A stretch of 64,000 nt of DNA from Paraburkholderia phosphatilytica (GTDB lineage: Bacteria; Pseudomonadota; Gammaproteobacteria; Burkholderiales; Burkholderiaceae): contig NZ_QQOA01000023.1 of NCBI RefSeq assembly GCF_003443895.1, positions 59,685 to 123,684 on the forward strand. Reading direction: 5' to 3'. The translations under genes and the position numbers were made by a program. Positions 8,943 to 16,921 of the stretch are shown here, one piece after another. Numbering within the stretch: position 1 is the stretch's first letter; each line of letters begins with the position of its first letter. The notes under the pieces are model-generated. The model saw only the letters and a list, made by a program, of their open reading frames with translations. It made no database searches and was not told the DNA's origin.

Positions 8943-9665
8943 ATGAAGTCACGCTTTATTCATTCGGCATTGAAAGGACCATGGATCGGCACCGATAACC
9001 GCGCACTGCGCCGCCGGTCCATTCGCGCGTTATTCACCGTATTGCCACGTACTGCCGCATTCCTGCGCATCGCCGTGCCGGCGCTCGCGTGCGCGGCGCT
9101 GCTGGGCGGCTGCGCGGCCGGCGTGTCGGTGCTCGGCGCGGCTGCGTCGACGGCCTTGCAGGCCGCCGGCATCGGCAAGCCGGACGTGCCCGACGCGCAG
9201 AAACCGCCGCGCAACCTGCCGGTCACGCTATTCGCCGCGCCCACCCTGAATGCCGGCGACGACAACCGGCCGCTCGCGCTGGTGGTGCGCCTCTATACGT
9301 TGAAGGACCCGACTTCATTCCAGCAGGCGCCATTCGATACCTTTACCGATCCGGCGAAGGAAAAGACCGTGCTCGGCAGCGATCTGCTGAGCGTGCGCGA
9401 AGTGACGCTGATCCCGGGCCAGCGCTATAGCGCGACCGAAAAGGTTTCGCGCGAGGCGCAGGCGTTCGGGGTGGTCGCGCTATTCCGGGAGCCCGCGCCG
9501 CAGCGCTGGAAATTCGCATTCGATCCGGCAAAGTCGGAGAAATCCGGCATAATGGTCGGCCTGCATAACTGTGCAATGACGGTGACAGGCGGCACGGTCA
9601 TCCCGGTTGAACAGGGATTACCACCCCAGTCGCTCAACATGCTGTCGTCGGTGAGCTGTCAATAA
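8943..9665 (+). CDS. tssJ: T6SS outer-membrane lipoprotein TssJ
   Basis: TssJ is the outer-membrane lipoprotein of the T6SS membrane complex and contacts TssM in the periplasm. The product is 240 residues. The lipobox LLGGC has its cysteine at residue 57, which leaves an unusually long stretch before the hydrophobic segment (about 42-56). The true start could be a downstream TTG near residue 34. The mature part has the beta-sandwich features of the family, including LALVVRLYTLKDPTSFQQAPFD-like residues near 93-114 and LIPGQRYSATEKV. tssK follows 115 bases downstream. Confidence 0.92.
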   Translation: MKSRFIHSALKGPWIGTDNRALRRRSIRALFTVLPRTAAFLRIAVPALACAALLGGCAAGVSVLGAAASTALQAAGIGKPDVPDAQKPPRNLPVTLFAAPTLNAGDDNRPLALVVRLYTLKDPTSFQQAPFDTFTDPAKEKTVLGSDLLSVREVTLIPGQRYSATEKVSREAQAFGVVALFREPAPQRWKFAFDPAKSEKSGIMVGLHNCAMTVTGGTVIPVEQGLPPQSLNMLSSVSCQ

Positions 9666-9780
9666 AAGTGTCACTTAACCCTGATTTAACAATCCGGCGC
9701 CGGCGGATGCGGCAAATCGGCAAGCCCGCATTACCCTCGCATTGCGCTCATCGCTATCCGCACGATAAAACAGGTCCGAT

Positions 9781-11136
9781 ATGAGTTATTCCGCCAAGGT
9801 GCTCTGGGGGGAAGGTCTGTTTCTCAGGCCTCAGCACTTTCAGCGTCAGGATGCCTATCACGAGGCGCGTCTGTTCGAGTCGATCCAGGCGATCGAGCCG
9901 TACAACTGGGGCGTGCGCTCGCTCACGGTGGATCGCGATGCGCTCGGCAGCAATGTGCTGCGCCTCGCCGAACTGTCGCTCGTGTTTCCCGACGGTGCGC
10001 TCTATTCCGCGCCGCAGGCCGACCAGCTTCCGCCGCCCGTCGCGCTGGATACCCTGCCCGACGGCATCAACGAGTTCACCTTCTATCTCGCGATGCATCC
10101 GGTACGCGAAACCGGCGCGAACTACACCGACGGCAGCGACGCGAACGGCTCGGGATTCGTCGCGCGCTATACGAGCGAACAGCGGCCGGTGGCCGACCAC
10201 TTCACCGACGCGGCCGACGCCGACGTCACGTTCCTGCGCACCAGCGTGAAGCTGCTCGCGCACAGCGAGCCGCGCGACCAGCTGCTGTCGTTGCCGCTCG
10301 TGCGCATCCGGCGCACCGCGACCTCCGGCTTCGAAGCCGACGATTCGTTCGTGCCGCCGTGTCTCGCGGTGGGCGCGTCGTCGTTGCTGCAGCAGCGGCT
10401 GCGCCAGCTGATCGACGCATTGCAGGCGAAGATCAACGCGCTGTACGGTTTTCACCGCGAGCCGACCAAGAACATTATCGAGTTCCGTTCGGGCGACATC
10501 GCATCGTTCTGGCTGCTGCATACGGCGAATACCGCGTTCGCCGTGCTCGCGCATCTGTACCAGCATCCGTCGCTGCATCCCGAGCGGCTCTTCGTCGAAC
10601 TGCTGCGGCTCGCGGGGCAGCTGATGACGTTTTCGAAGGGCTATGCGCTCGGCGACCTGCCGGCGTACCGTCACGACGATCCCGGTCCGCCGTTCGCGCG
10701 GCTCGACACGATGCTGCGCGAGCTGCTCGAAACCGTGATCTCCACGCGCTACTTCCAGATCGCGCTCGACGAGGTCCGCCCATCGTTCCATGCGGGTCGG
10801 CTCGATTCCGGCAAGATCGACGACAAGACGCAGTTCTTCCTCGCGGTGTCGGCGAACTTGCCCACTGTGGAGCTCGTCGAAGCGGTGCCCGCGCGTTTCA
10901 AGGTGGGCGCGCCCGACGACGTCGACAAGCTGGTGCTGTCCGCGATGCCGGGCGTGCGGCTCGTGTATACGCCGCAGGTGCCGCCCGCCATCCCGGTGCG
11001 TCCCGGCGCGTGCTACTTCTCGTTCGAGCCGCGCGGCGCGCTGTATGAACGCATGCTGCAGGCGCAATCGGCCACCATCTACGCACCCTCGGGCATCGAT
11101 GATCTGAAGCTCGAACTGATCGCGGTGACATCATGA
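9781..11136 (+). CDS. tssK: T6SS baseplate-membrane connector TssK
   Basis: TssK is the trimeric cytoplasmic adaptor that links the baseplate to TssL/TssM. The 451-residue product opens with KVLWGEGLFLRPQHFQRQD, the signature of the family. It continues with NIIEFRSGDIASFWLLHTAN near residue 230 and ends with a C-terminal domain containing PRGALYERMLQAQSATIYAP. Length is normal. The stop codon overlaps the tssL start (ATGA, 11133-11136), so translation is coupled. Confidence 0.97.
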   Translation: MSYSAKVLWGEGLFLRPQHFQRQDAYHEARLFESIQAIEPYNWGVRSLTVDRDALGSNVLRLAELSLVFPDGALYSAPQADQLPPPVALDTLPDGINEFTFYLAMHPVRETGANYTDGSDANGSGFVARYTSEQRPVADHFTDAADADVTFLRTSVKLLAHSEPRDQLLSLPLVRIRRTATSGFEADDSFVPPCLAVGASSLLQQRLRQLIDALQAKINALYGFHREPTKNIIEFRSGDIASFWLLHTANTAFAVLAHLYQHPSLHPERLFVELLRLAGQLMTFSKGYALGDLPAYRHDDPGPPFARLDTMLRELLETVISTRYFQIALDEVRPSFHAGRLDSGKIDDKTQFFLAVSANLPTVELVEAVPARFKVGAPDDVDKLVLSAMPGVRLVYTPQVPPAIPVRPGACYFSFEPRGALYERMLQAQSATIYAPSGIDDLKLELIAVTS

Positions 11137-11918
11137 GCCAGGCACCTTCACTCTTCGGCGCGCCGGCGCCGTCCGCCGCACTGCCGATGCAGCACGCGTC
11201 GGACCCCGGCTATCAGGTCCGCTCGCTGCTCGACCTGCTGTACGACGGCTTCTTCATGCTGTTCCTGCTGAAGAACGGCCGCGAGCCCGACGATGCGGCC
11301 AGCTTCAGCGCGAGCATCCAGCAGTTTCTCGGCGACTTCGAGCGCGGCGCGAAAAAACTCAACGTCGCCGCGGACGACATCTACGCGGCGAAATTCGCGT
11401 TCTGTGCCGCGATCGACGAGTCGGTGCTGTCGTCGTCGTTCCGGGTCCGCAACGACTGGGAGCGCCGGCCGCTGCAGCTGACGCTGTTCGGCGAACAGCT
11501 CGCGGGCGAGAAGTTCTTCCAGTACCTCGAGGAATGCCGCGCGCAGGGCGCCGTGCGTCTGCAGGCCCTTGAGGTGTTCCATATGTGTCTGCTGCTCGGT
11601 TTCCAGGGCAAGTACATGCTGGAGGGCCCCGAGAAGCTCGCGTATCTCACCGCGCGTCTCGGCGACGAGATCGCGCACATGAAGGGCAAACGCGCGGCGT
11701 TCGCGCCGCACTGGCCGTTGCCCGACCAGATCGCACACCGGCTGAAACGCGAGGTGCCGCTGTGGTCGATCGGCGCGGTGTTCGCGCTCGTCGCGCTGCT
11801 CGCGTACGTCGGGCTCAGCACGTGGCTGCGCGACACCACGATCCGTTCGCTCGCGCCGTACTCGCAGCTTGTGAAAGTCGGGCCTGAGTCGGCGAATCTG
11901 ACGATTTCATTGCCGTGA
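11133..11918 (+). CDS. tssL: T6SS inner-membrane protein TssL (DotU-like)
   Basis: TssL is a tail-anchored inner-membrane protein whose cytoplasmic domain contacts TssK and TssM. The 261-residue product has the DotU/IcmH features YQVRSLLDLLYDGFFMLFLL near residue 28, DDIYAAKFAFCAAIDESVL near residue 80 and FQGKYMLEGPEKL near residue 158. A single membrane segment lies at about 210-230 (IGAVFALVALLAYVGLSTWL), with about 30 residues after it. It has no peptidoglycan-binding OmpA domain, so the complex relies on another anchor. tssM does not follow, which is unlike many other T6SS loci. Confidence 0.96.
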   Translation: MSQAPSLFGAPAPSAALPMQHASDPGYQVRSLLDLLYDGFFMLFLLKNGREPDDAASFSASIQQFLGDFERGAKKLNVAADDIYAAKFAFCAAIDESVLSSSFRVRNDWERRPLQLTLFGEQLAGEKFFQYLEECRAQGAVRLQALEVFHMCLLLGFQGKYMLEGPEKLAYLTARLGDEIAHMKGKRAAFAPHWPLPDQIAHRLKREVPLWSIGAVFALVALLAYVGLSTWLRDTTIRSLAPYSQLVKVGPESANLTISLP

Positions 11919-12144
11919 ACGTGGCGGTGAACTCTCGCTTCAGCGAACTGAACGCGCGTTGCGCTCGGTTCGCTCCTCAGCTCGCTGCCCGGTTCGCTGC
12001 TGTGTAGTCGGCTGTCGATTCATCGCAACGATCTACGGGGCGGCGCTGGCAAGCGCCGTCACTCGCTGCTATCATTCGCTGACTGGGCAAGCGCCCTTTC
12101 GCTTCAAACTTTCTCATCCATCATCACCCGCAAGGAGGCGTCAA

Positions 12145-12246
12145 ATGCATGCAACGTTTATCGCGCTTTCCGGCATCGTCGCCGCGGCGGGTGGTATCTC
12201 CGGCATGGGTCCACGCGTTCCACGCTTCTCGCTGAAGCAACGCTGA
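12145..12246 (+). CDS. possible 33-residue protein with strong ribosome site
   Basis: A textbook Shine-Dalgarno sequence (AAGGAGG, 12132-12138) stands 6 bases before an ATG at 12145 that opens a 33-codon frame. The peptide begins MHATFIALSGIVAAAGGISG, a hydrophobic stretch that could insert in the membrane, and ends with a basic tail PRFSLKQR. I recognise no family. The rest of the 11919-12419 interval shows nothing I can assign. The quality of the ribosome site is the main support. Confidence 0.45.
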   Translation: MHATFIALSGIVAAAGGISGMGPRVPRFSLKQR

Positions 12247-12419
12247 CGGGGTCACCCGTCTCCACGTGGTTCGCAGTGCGGCGCACTGCCTGTAGTCGTT
12301 CCAGATAGTCCATCGTTCGTTGTCGTGCCTGCCGTCATCCGCGGCGCGCACGGGCTATCGCTCCCTTCATTTTCCTGAATGGATAGTTTCGTGGCGTCGC
12401 GCGCCGCGGGCTTCGGCAA

Positions 12420-14306
12420 ATGACCAAGAAGAAATTCGATTTTGGCGCCCAGGCGTTCAAGAACGTACTGGGTTTCACCGTCCAGCATTGGCGCAAGCAG
12501 CCGATGCGGATCGTCGCGATCGCAACGCTCGCGCTGCTGTCGGCGTTCGCGGATATTCTGACGCCGCTCTTCTCCGGGCGCCTCGTCGATGCGCTCGCCG
12601 CCGGCTCGCACGGCGGTGCTGCGCGGGCACAGGCATGGCACGACGCGGTGACGGCGTTCGGCGTGCTGATCGCGCTCGGCCTCGGCGCGACGCTGCTGCG
12701 GCAGTTCGTGTTCCGCAACATCATCGTGCTGACGCTGCGCATGATGAGCGAGATCGCCGCGAATGCGTTCTTCCGCGTGCAGCGGTTTTCGACCGACTGG
12801 CACGCGAACAGCTTCGCTGGCTCGACGGTCCGCAAGATCACGCGCGGCATGTGGGCGCTCGACCTGCTGAACGACACGCTGCTGATCGCGCTGCTGCCGT
12901 CGCTCGTGATGCTCGGCGGCGCGACGCTGCTGCTCGGCCTGCACTGGCCGCTGATGGGCATCGTGGTGGGCGTGGGCTCGCTGCTGTACGTGACGGTGAC
13001 GGTCGCGCTGTCGCTCGGCTACGTCGCGCCCGCCGCGCGGCTTGGCAACCTGTGGGACACGCGCATGGGCGGCGCGCTCGCCGACGCGGTAACCTGCAAC
13101 GCGGTCGTCAAGGCCTTCGGTGCGGAAACGCGCGAAGAGGTGCGTCTCGACCGGGTGATCGCGAAGTGGCGCAAGCGCACGCGCCGCACGTGGACGCGCG
13201 GCACCACCAATGGCGGCGTGCAGGGCGGCATGCTGGTGCTGATGCAGACCGCGATGCTCGGCGCCGCGCTGTGGCTGTGGATGAACGACGAAGCGAGCGT
13301 CGGCGACATCACGTTCGCGCTCACGATGTTCTTCATGCTGCAGGGCTATCTGCGTGAAGTCGGCATGCACGTGCGCAACCTGCAGCGTTCGGTGAACGAC
13401 ATGGAAGAACTCGTGCTGCTCGAACGCGAGCCGCTCGGCATCGACGACCGGCCCGGCGCGCGCCCGATCGACATCCGCCATGGCGAGATCCGCTTCGAGC
13501 ACGTGACGTTCAACTACGGCAAGCAACCGCGACCGCTGTACTCGGACTTCTCGATGCGCGTCGCGCCGGGCGAGCGGATCGGACTGGTCGGCCATTCGGG
13601 ATCGGGGAAGACGACGTTCATCAAACTGATCCAGCGTCTGTACGACGTGAACGATGGCCGCATCCTGATCGACGGGCAGAACATCGCCGACGTCGAGCAG
13701 GCGTCGCTGCGCCGGCAGATCGCGATCGTGCAGCAGGAGCCGCTGCTGTTTCACCGCTCGCTCGCGGAGAACATCGCGTACGCGAAGCCGGGCGCGACGC
13801 AGGCCGATATCGAACGTGCGGCGCGGCAGGCGAGCGCGCACGAGTTCATCTCGGCATTGCCGCACGGCTACGACACGCTGGTGGGTGAACGCGGCGTGAA
13901 GCTGTCGGGTGGCGAGCGTCAGCGCGTGGCGATCGCGCGGGCGTTCCTCGCGGACGCGCCGATCCTGATTCTCGACGAGGCGACGTCGAGCCTCGACAGC
14001 GAGAGCGAGGTGCTGATCCAGCAGGCGATGGAACGGCTGATGATTGGACGCACGACGCTCGTGGTTGCGCACCGGCTGTCGACGGTTCGCGCGCTCGACC
14101 GGCTGCTCGTGCTCGATCGCGGCCGCATCGTCGAGGAAGGCAGTCACGAGAAGCTGATCCGTCTCGACAACGGCCTGTACCGCCGGCTCTTCGAGCGTCA
14201 GGCGCTCGAACTGGCACGCGGGCTGCTGAACGACGGCGCGGCCGAAGCGGCCAGCCGCAAGGACGAAGCGATCGAGGACGACTCGACGCTGCTCGCGGGC
14301 GAGTAA
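12420..14306 (+). CDS. ABC exporter, fused membrane and ATPase domains
   Basis: This 628-residue half-transporter has a type I exporter fold: an N-terminal membrane domain with about six helices (residues 30-330), then an ATPase domain. The ATPase motifs are complete: Walker A GHSGSGKTT at about residue 391, signature LSGGERQ at about 495, Walker B LILDEATSSLD just after, and the H-loop VVAHRLS. Such homodimeric pumps export lipids, peptides or drugs; the substrate cannot be read here. It stands alone, with no periplasmic partner gene. No strong ribosome site precedes the ATG at 12420, so the start is slightly uncertain. Confidence 0.9.
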   Translation: MTKKKFDFGAQAFKNVLGFTVQHWRKQPMRIVAIATLALLSAFADILTPLFSGRLVDALAAGSHGGAARAQAWHDAVTAFGVLIALGLGATLLRQFVFRNIIVLTLRMMSEIAANAFFRVQRFSTDWHANSFAGSTVRKITRGMWALDLLNDTLLIALLPSLVMLGGATLLLGLHWPLMGIVVGVGSLLYVTVTVALSLGYVAPAARLGNLWDTRMGGALADAVTCNAVVKAFGAETREEVRLDRVIAKWRKRTRRTWTRGTTNGGVQGGMLVLMQTAMLGAALWLWMNDEASVGDITFALTMFFMLQGYLREVGMHVRNLQRSVNDMEELVLLEREPLGIDDRPGARPIDIRHGEIRFEHVTFNYGKQPRPLYSDFSMRVAPGERIGLVGHSGSGKTTFIKLIQRLYDVNDGRILIDGQNIADVEQASLRRQIAIVQQEPLLFHRSLAENIAYAKPGATQADIERAARQASAHEFISALPHGYDTLVGERGVKLSGGERQRVAIARAFLADAPILILDEATSSLDSESEVLIQQAMERLMIGRTTLVVAHRLSTVRALDRLLVLDRGRIVEEGSHEKLIRLDNGLYRRLFERQALELARGLLNDGAAEAASRKDEAIEDDSTLLAGE

Positions 14307-14344
14307 TTCCGCTGCCACGCGTCCGCGAGCGGTCTTTCAGTTCA

Positions 14345-14380
14345 AGCGGGTGGGTTTCGGAAGACCGGGCCCCACCCGCT
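14345..14380 (+). terminator. possible terminator after ABC exporter
   Basis: AGCGGGTGGG (14345-14354) and CCCACCCGCT (14371-14380) form a perfect 10-bp stem around a 16-base loop, 38 bases after the exporter stop codon. No T-run follows, so termination strength is uncertain. It also lies between two convergent genes. Confidence 0.5.
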
Positions 14381-14401
14381 GTCCCTCTCGCCCGCTGCCC
14401 T

Positions 14402-14449
14402 GTTCAGCCGTTCAGCCGTTCAGCCGTTCAGCCGCCTAGCCGTTCATCC
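14402..14449. repeat. 8-bp tandem repeat, GTTCAGCC
   Basis: Four exact copies of GTTCAGCC (14402-14433) are followed by two degenerate copies (14434-14449). The last copy overlaps the stop codon of the OmpA-type lipoprotein gene, so copy-number slippage could move its 3' end. The unit shares the TTCA core with the 15-bp repeat at 15561. Confidence 0.8.
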
Positions 14450-14956
14450 GCGCGGTTTGCCGAGCACCGAATCCACCGATTCGCCTTCGATCACGATCTC
14501 GGTGCGGCGATTGCGCGCACGGCCTTCGGGCGAGTCGTTGCTCGCCACCGGGCGGTCGAACGCAAAGCCATGAACGGTCACGCGGCTCGCCTTCACGCCG
14601 CGTGCCTCCAGCGCCTCGGCCACGATCTGCGCGCGCGCCTCGGACAACTGCTGGTTGTACTCGCGCGTGCCGACGTTGTCCGTGTGCCCTTCGACCAGCA
14701 CCGGCTTGCGGCTGCGACGGATCAGCACGACCGCGCGGTTGATCGCGACGCCGGAATCCGCGCGCAGCACGGACTGATCGAAGTCGAACAGCACCTTGTC
14801 CGGCAGACGGACCTGAACGCCGTTCTTCGTCTGCGTCACTTCGATGCCGGCGCCATGGTTGAGCGCGTCTTCCTTGCTGCGATCGAGCGCGGTCGAACAG
14901 CCGGTGAGCAACAACAGCGAAAAGGTGAGCGCCGCCAGCGGGATGCGTGTCTTCAT
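14444..14956 (-). CDS. OmpA-family peptidoglycan-binding lipoprotein
   Basis: The product is 170 residues from the ATG at 14956. A signal peptide ends in the lipobox LLTGC (cysteine about residue 19), followed by a short linker and an OmpA C-terminal domain. Visible OmpA motifs are FDFDQSVLRADSGVAIN, LVEGHTDNVGTREYNQQLSE and ARAQIVAEALEARGV. Proteins of this kind anchor the outer membrane to peptidoglycan. The alternative ATG 57 bases upstream would put charged residues before the signal, so the shorter form is preferred. It is not adjacent to tssL, so a T6SS role is not supported. Confidence 0.9.
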   Translation of the reverse strand: MKTRIPLAALTFSLLLLTGCSTALDRSKEDALNHGAGIEVTQTKNGVQVRLPDKVLFDFDQSVLRADSGVAINRAVVLIRRSRKPVLVEGHTDNVGTREYNQQLSEARAQIVAEALEARGVKASRVTVHGFAFDRPVASNDSPEGRARNRRTEIVIEGESVDSVLGKPRG

Positions 14957-15228
14957 GATCTTGAACGGTATGTGAAAGTGGGAACGGGGATGTTTCGCCG
15001 CGCTGTTCATCAAACTGATGAGGCGGGCGGCGGATTGTGCGTCTTCACGTCAACCCTGTCGCCGCACCTTTACCTTTGTTCACATAACCGTCGACACTAA
15101 AAGCGATTTAGTGAAAATCTGTCGAAGTTTTTTCGATGGCCATTCGATTACTTCGTTCTACTGAGTCGCACGTCTCCTATGATGAGATGATGTCCATTTT
15201 TCATCCGCTTTCGCCAGGAGACCACACC

Positions 15229-15498
15229 ATGAGACTCACGTATGTCGCCGCGCTCTGCTGTGTCGTTCCGCTGTTTTTCGCAGCCACGCCGGTGCGCGCA
15301 CAGAATGCGGCCGACGCTTCGGCGCAAGGCGCCAGCACCGATCCGATCGTGAAGATGCATGAGCGGATCGCCGCCGCAAACCAGGTGTACGAGCGCAAGG
15401 TGGCCGCCGCGAAGAAGGTGTATGACCGGCAGAAAGCCGCTGCGGCGAAAGAACGCGACGCCGCTGTGCAGACTGCACGCTATGGTGTCAATGAGTGA
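15229..15498 (+). CDS. small secreted Ala/Lys-rich helical protein
   Basis: The 89-residue product starts at the ATG at 15229, behind a CCAGGAG ribosome site. It has a clear signal peptide ending ATPVRAQ, so it is exported. The mature part is a long amphipathic helix rich in Ala, Lys and Glu (ERKVAAAKKVYDRQKAAAAK), consistent with a coiled coil. I do not recognise a named family. The upstream extension of the frame has no signal sequence. Confidence 0.7.
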   Translation: MRLTYVAALCCVVPLFFAATPVRAQNAADASAQGASTDPIVKMHERIAAANQVYERKVAAAKKVYDRQKAAAAKERDAAVQTARYGVNE

Positions 15499-15560
15499 TG
15501 AGGTCCGCCGAATGGCGCGGTGATTTCGATCTCTGAACGGCGCACTGAATTTGGTCGCCG

Positions 15561-15802
15561 TTCAGCTTCCTGCGCTTCAAGATTTTGCCGTTCAGTTTCG
15601 CCGTCCTGTCGCGGCCGTTCAATGCGCTGCGATTCACTGCACTGCGATTCATTGCGCTGCCATTCAGCCCGCTGCCGTTCAATGCGCTGCGATTCAACGC
15701 GTTGCCGTTCAACCTGCGGCTATACATTTCGCTGCCGTTCGGTCTTCCGCGATTCAATCTCCCGCCGTTCAACCTTCTGAAGCTCAACGCTTTGCACTTC
15801 AG
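15561..15802. repeat. 15-bp minisatellite, 12 consecutive units plus flanks
   Basis: Units starting TTCA recur every 15 bases without a break from 15618 to 15797 (12 units), with a consensus near TTCAAYGCGCTGCCG. The units are degenerate, most so at the right end. Two further units (15561-15590) precede a 27-base interruption. Because 15 is a multiple of three, several frames stay open. On the plus strand one frame reads FNALR/FNALP-type pentapeptides, and on the minus strand one reads LNGSA/MNRSA-type pentapeptides. None has a convincing start, so I call it a repeat rather than a gene. It occupies most of the gap between 15499 and 16079. I see nothing else there. Confidence 0.85.
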
Positions 15803-16079
15803 AAGTGCGCTCGTTCATTCACGTAAGTGAACTCCGGATGAAATCCGTCGCATCCATCAGCGCCACCTAAGATCACGATAACGAGCGCGATGCGGCCGAA
15901 AAACGTGGCATGAACGATGCTTGGCGCATGACGTCGTTTGCGCGACATCGTTCACTCGCGATCCGCAAGCGGATTCGCAAGCGGGTCCGCAACCAGATTC
16001 GCAACCCGAACCCCTGCGGCATATCGCACACGCCGCGCGGAAATCGGCGACACTGAGCGTCTGCCACGTCTGCTGTCCC

Positions 16080-16217
16080 ATGACCGCCCCGATCGATCCA
16101 GACCGCGAAACCGTCGGCAGCGGAAAGTCCGCTGACGCCGATGCGACCGACATGTCGCCGCCGCAGCAGCGGCGTGCGCCCCGCCCGTTCGTCGAACGCG
16201 ACAAGGCAGCGCGCTGA
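16080..16217 (+). CDS. possible 45-residue ORF coupled to pdeM
   Basis: An ATG at 16080 opens a 45-codon frame whose TGA stop (16215-16217) shares a base with the pdeM start, the usual arrangement for translational coupling. The peptide is hydrophilic (MTAPIDPDRETVGSGKSADA...), with no recognised motif. In many relatives pdeM follows a DEXH helicase gene; this short frame does not resemble a helicase. It may be a leader ORF or chance. Confidence 0.3.
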   Translation: MTAPIDPDRETVGSGKSADADATDMSPPQQRRAPRPFVERDKAAR

Positions 16218-16885
16218 TGGCATTTCAGACCGTCACCGTCGACGTCGCCGGCTATCCGCTGCAACTCTCCGCGCTGCGCGCCGCGTTCGACCAGCATCTG
16301 AAGAGTCTCTTCATCGCCGACGCGCATTTCGGCAAAAGCACCGTGTTCCGCGCGCGTGGCGTGCCGGTGCCCGCCGCTGCGACCGCTGAAGATCTCGCGC
16401 GCCTCGATTCGCTGATCGCCGCGCACCGGCCGGAGTCGATCGTATTTCTCGGCGATCTGCTGCATGGACGCGAATCGCTCGGCCGCGACACGCTGGACGC
16501 GCTGCTTGCATGGCGCGCGCGCCACGCCCAGTTACGCATCGTCACGGTGGAAGGCAATCACGATCGCACGGCGGGCAAGCTGCCCGCGTCGCTTCGGGTC
16601 GAGACCGTGCCGGAGCCGTGGCCGTTCGGTCCGTGGGCGCTGTGCCACTACCCGCAGGTGATCGAAGACGCTTACGTGCTGGCCGGTCACGAGCATCCGG
16701 TCTACGCGATCTCGACGCGCGCGGACCCGGCGCACGTGCCGTGCTTCCGCTTCGCGCCGCGCTATGGCGTGCTGCCCGCGTTCAGCACGTTCACCGGCGG
16801 CTTCGTGGTCAACGATTCGGCGGACGAAGCGAGCATCTACGCAATCGCGCAGAACCGCGTGATCGCGATACGCGACCGGCTATAA
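16217..16885 (+). CDS. pdeM: ligase-associated DNA-damage phosphoesterase PdeM
   Basis: The 222-residue product is a calcineurin-like metallophosphoesterase of the PdeM type, known as a partner of LigD/LigB-class repair sets. The metal-binding motifs are all present: DAH (residues 35-37), GD with LHGR (79-84), GNHD (113-116) and GHEH (157-160). Length is normal. The usual companion genes (a ligase-associated helicase and an ATP-dependent ligase) are not adjacent. It converges with the dioxygenase gene that ends at 16922. Confidence 0.88.
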   Translation: MAFQTVTVDVAGYPLQLSALRAAFDQHLKSLFIADAHFGKSTVFRARGVPVPAAATAEDLARLDSLIAAHRPESIVFLGDLLHGRESLGRDTLDALLAWRARHAQLRIVTVEGNHDRTAGKLPASLRVETVPEPWPFGPWALCHYPQVIEDAYVLAGHEHPVYAISTRADPAHVPCFRFAPRYGVLPAFSTFTGGFVVNDSADEASIYAIAQNRVIAIRDRL

Positions 16886-16921
16886 ATGTGAGCGCGCCGT
16901 CAGCCGCCCACAAAACCCCGC

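Noticed and set aside
12252..14318. 688-codon open frame on the minus strand
   Set aside because: Antisense to the ABC exporter with complete ATPase motifs. No homology, Arg/Gln-rich.
15488..15787. LNG-rich 99-codon frame on the minus strand as a pentapeptide-repeat protein
   Set aside because: The unit A-L-N-x-x does not match the A-(D/N)-L-x-x family pattern, the start would be a TTG, and other frames are equally open because of the 15-base period.
15561..15802. CRISPR array
   Set aside because: The units are 15 bases, contiguous and diverged, with no constant repeat and unique spacer pattern and no cas genes nearby.
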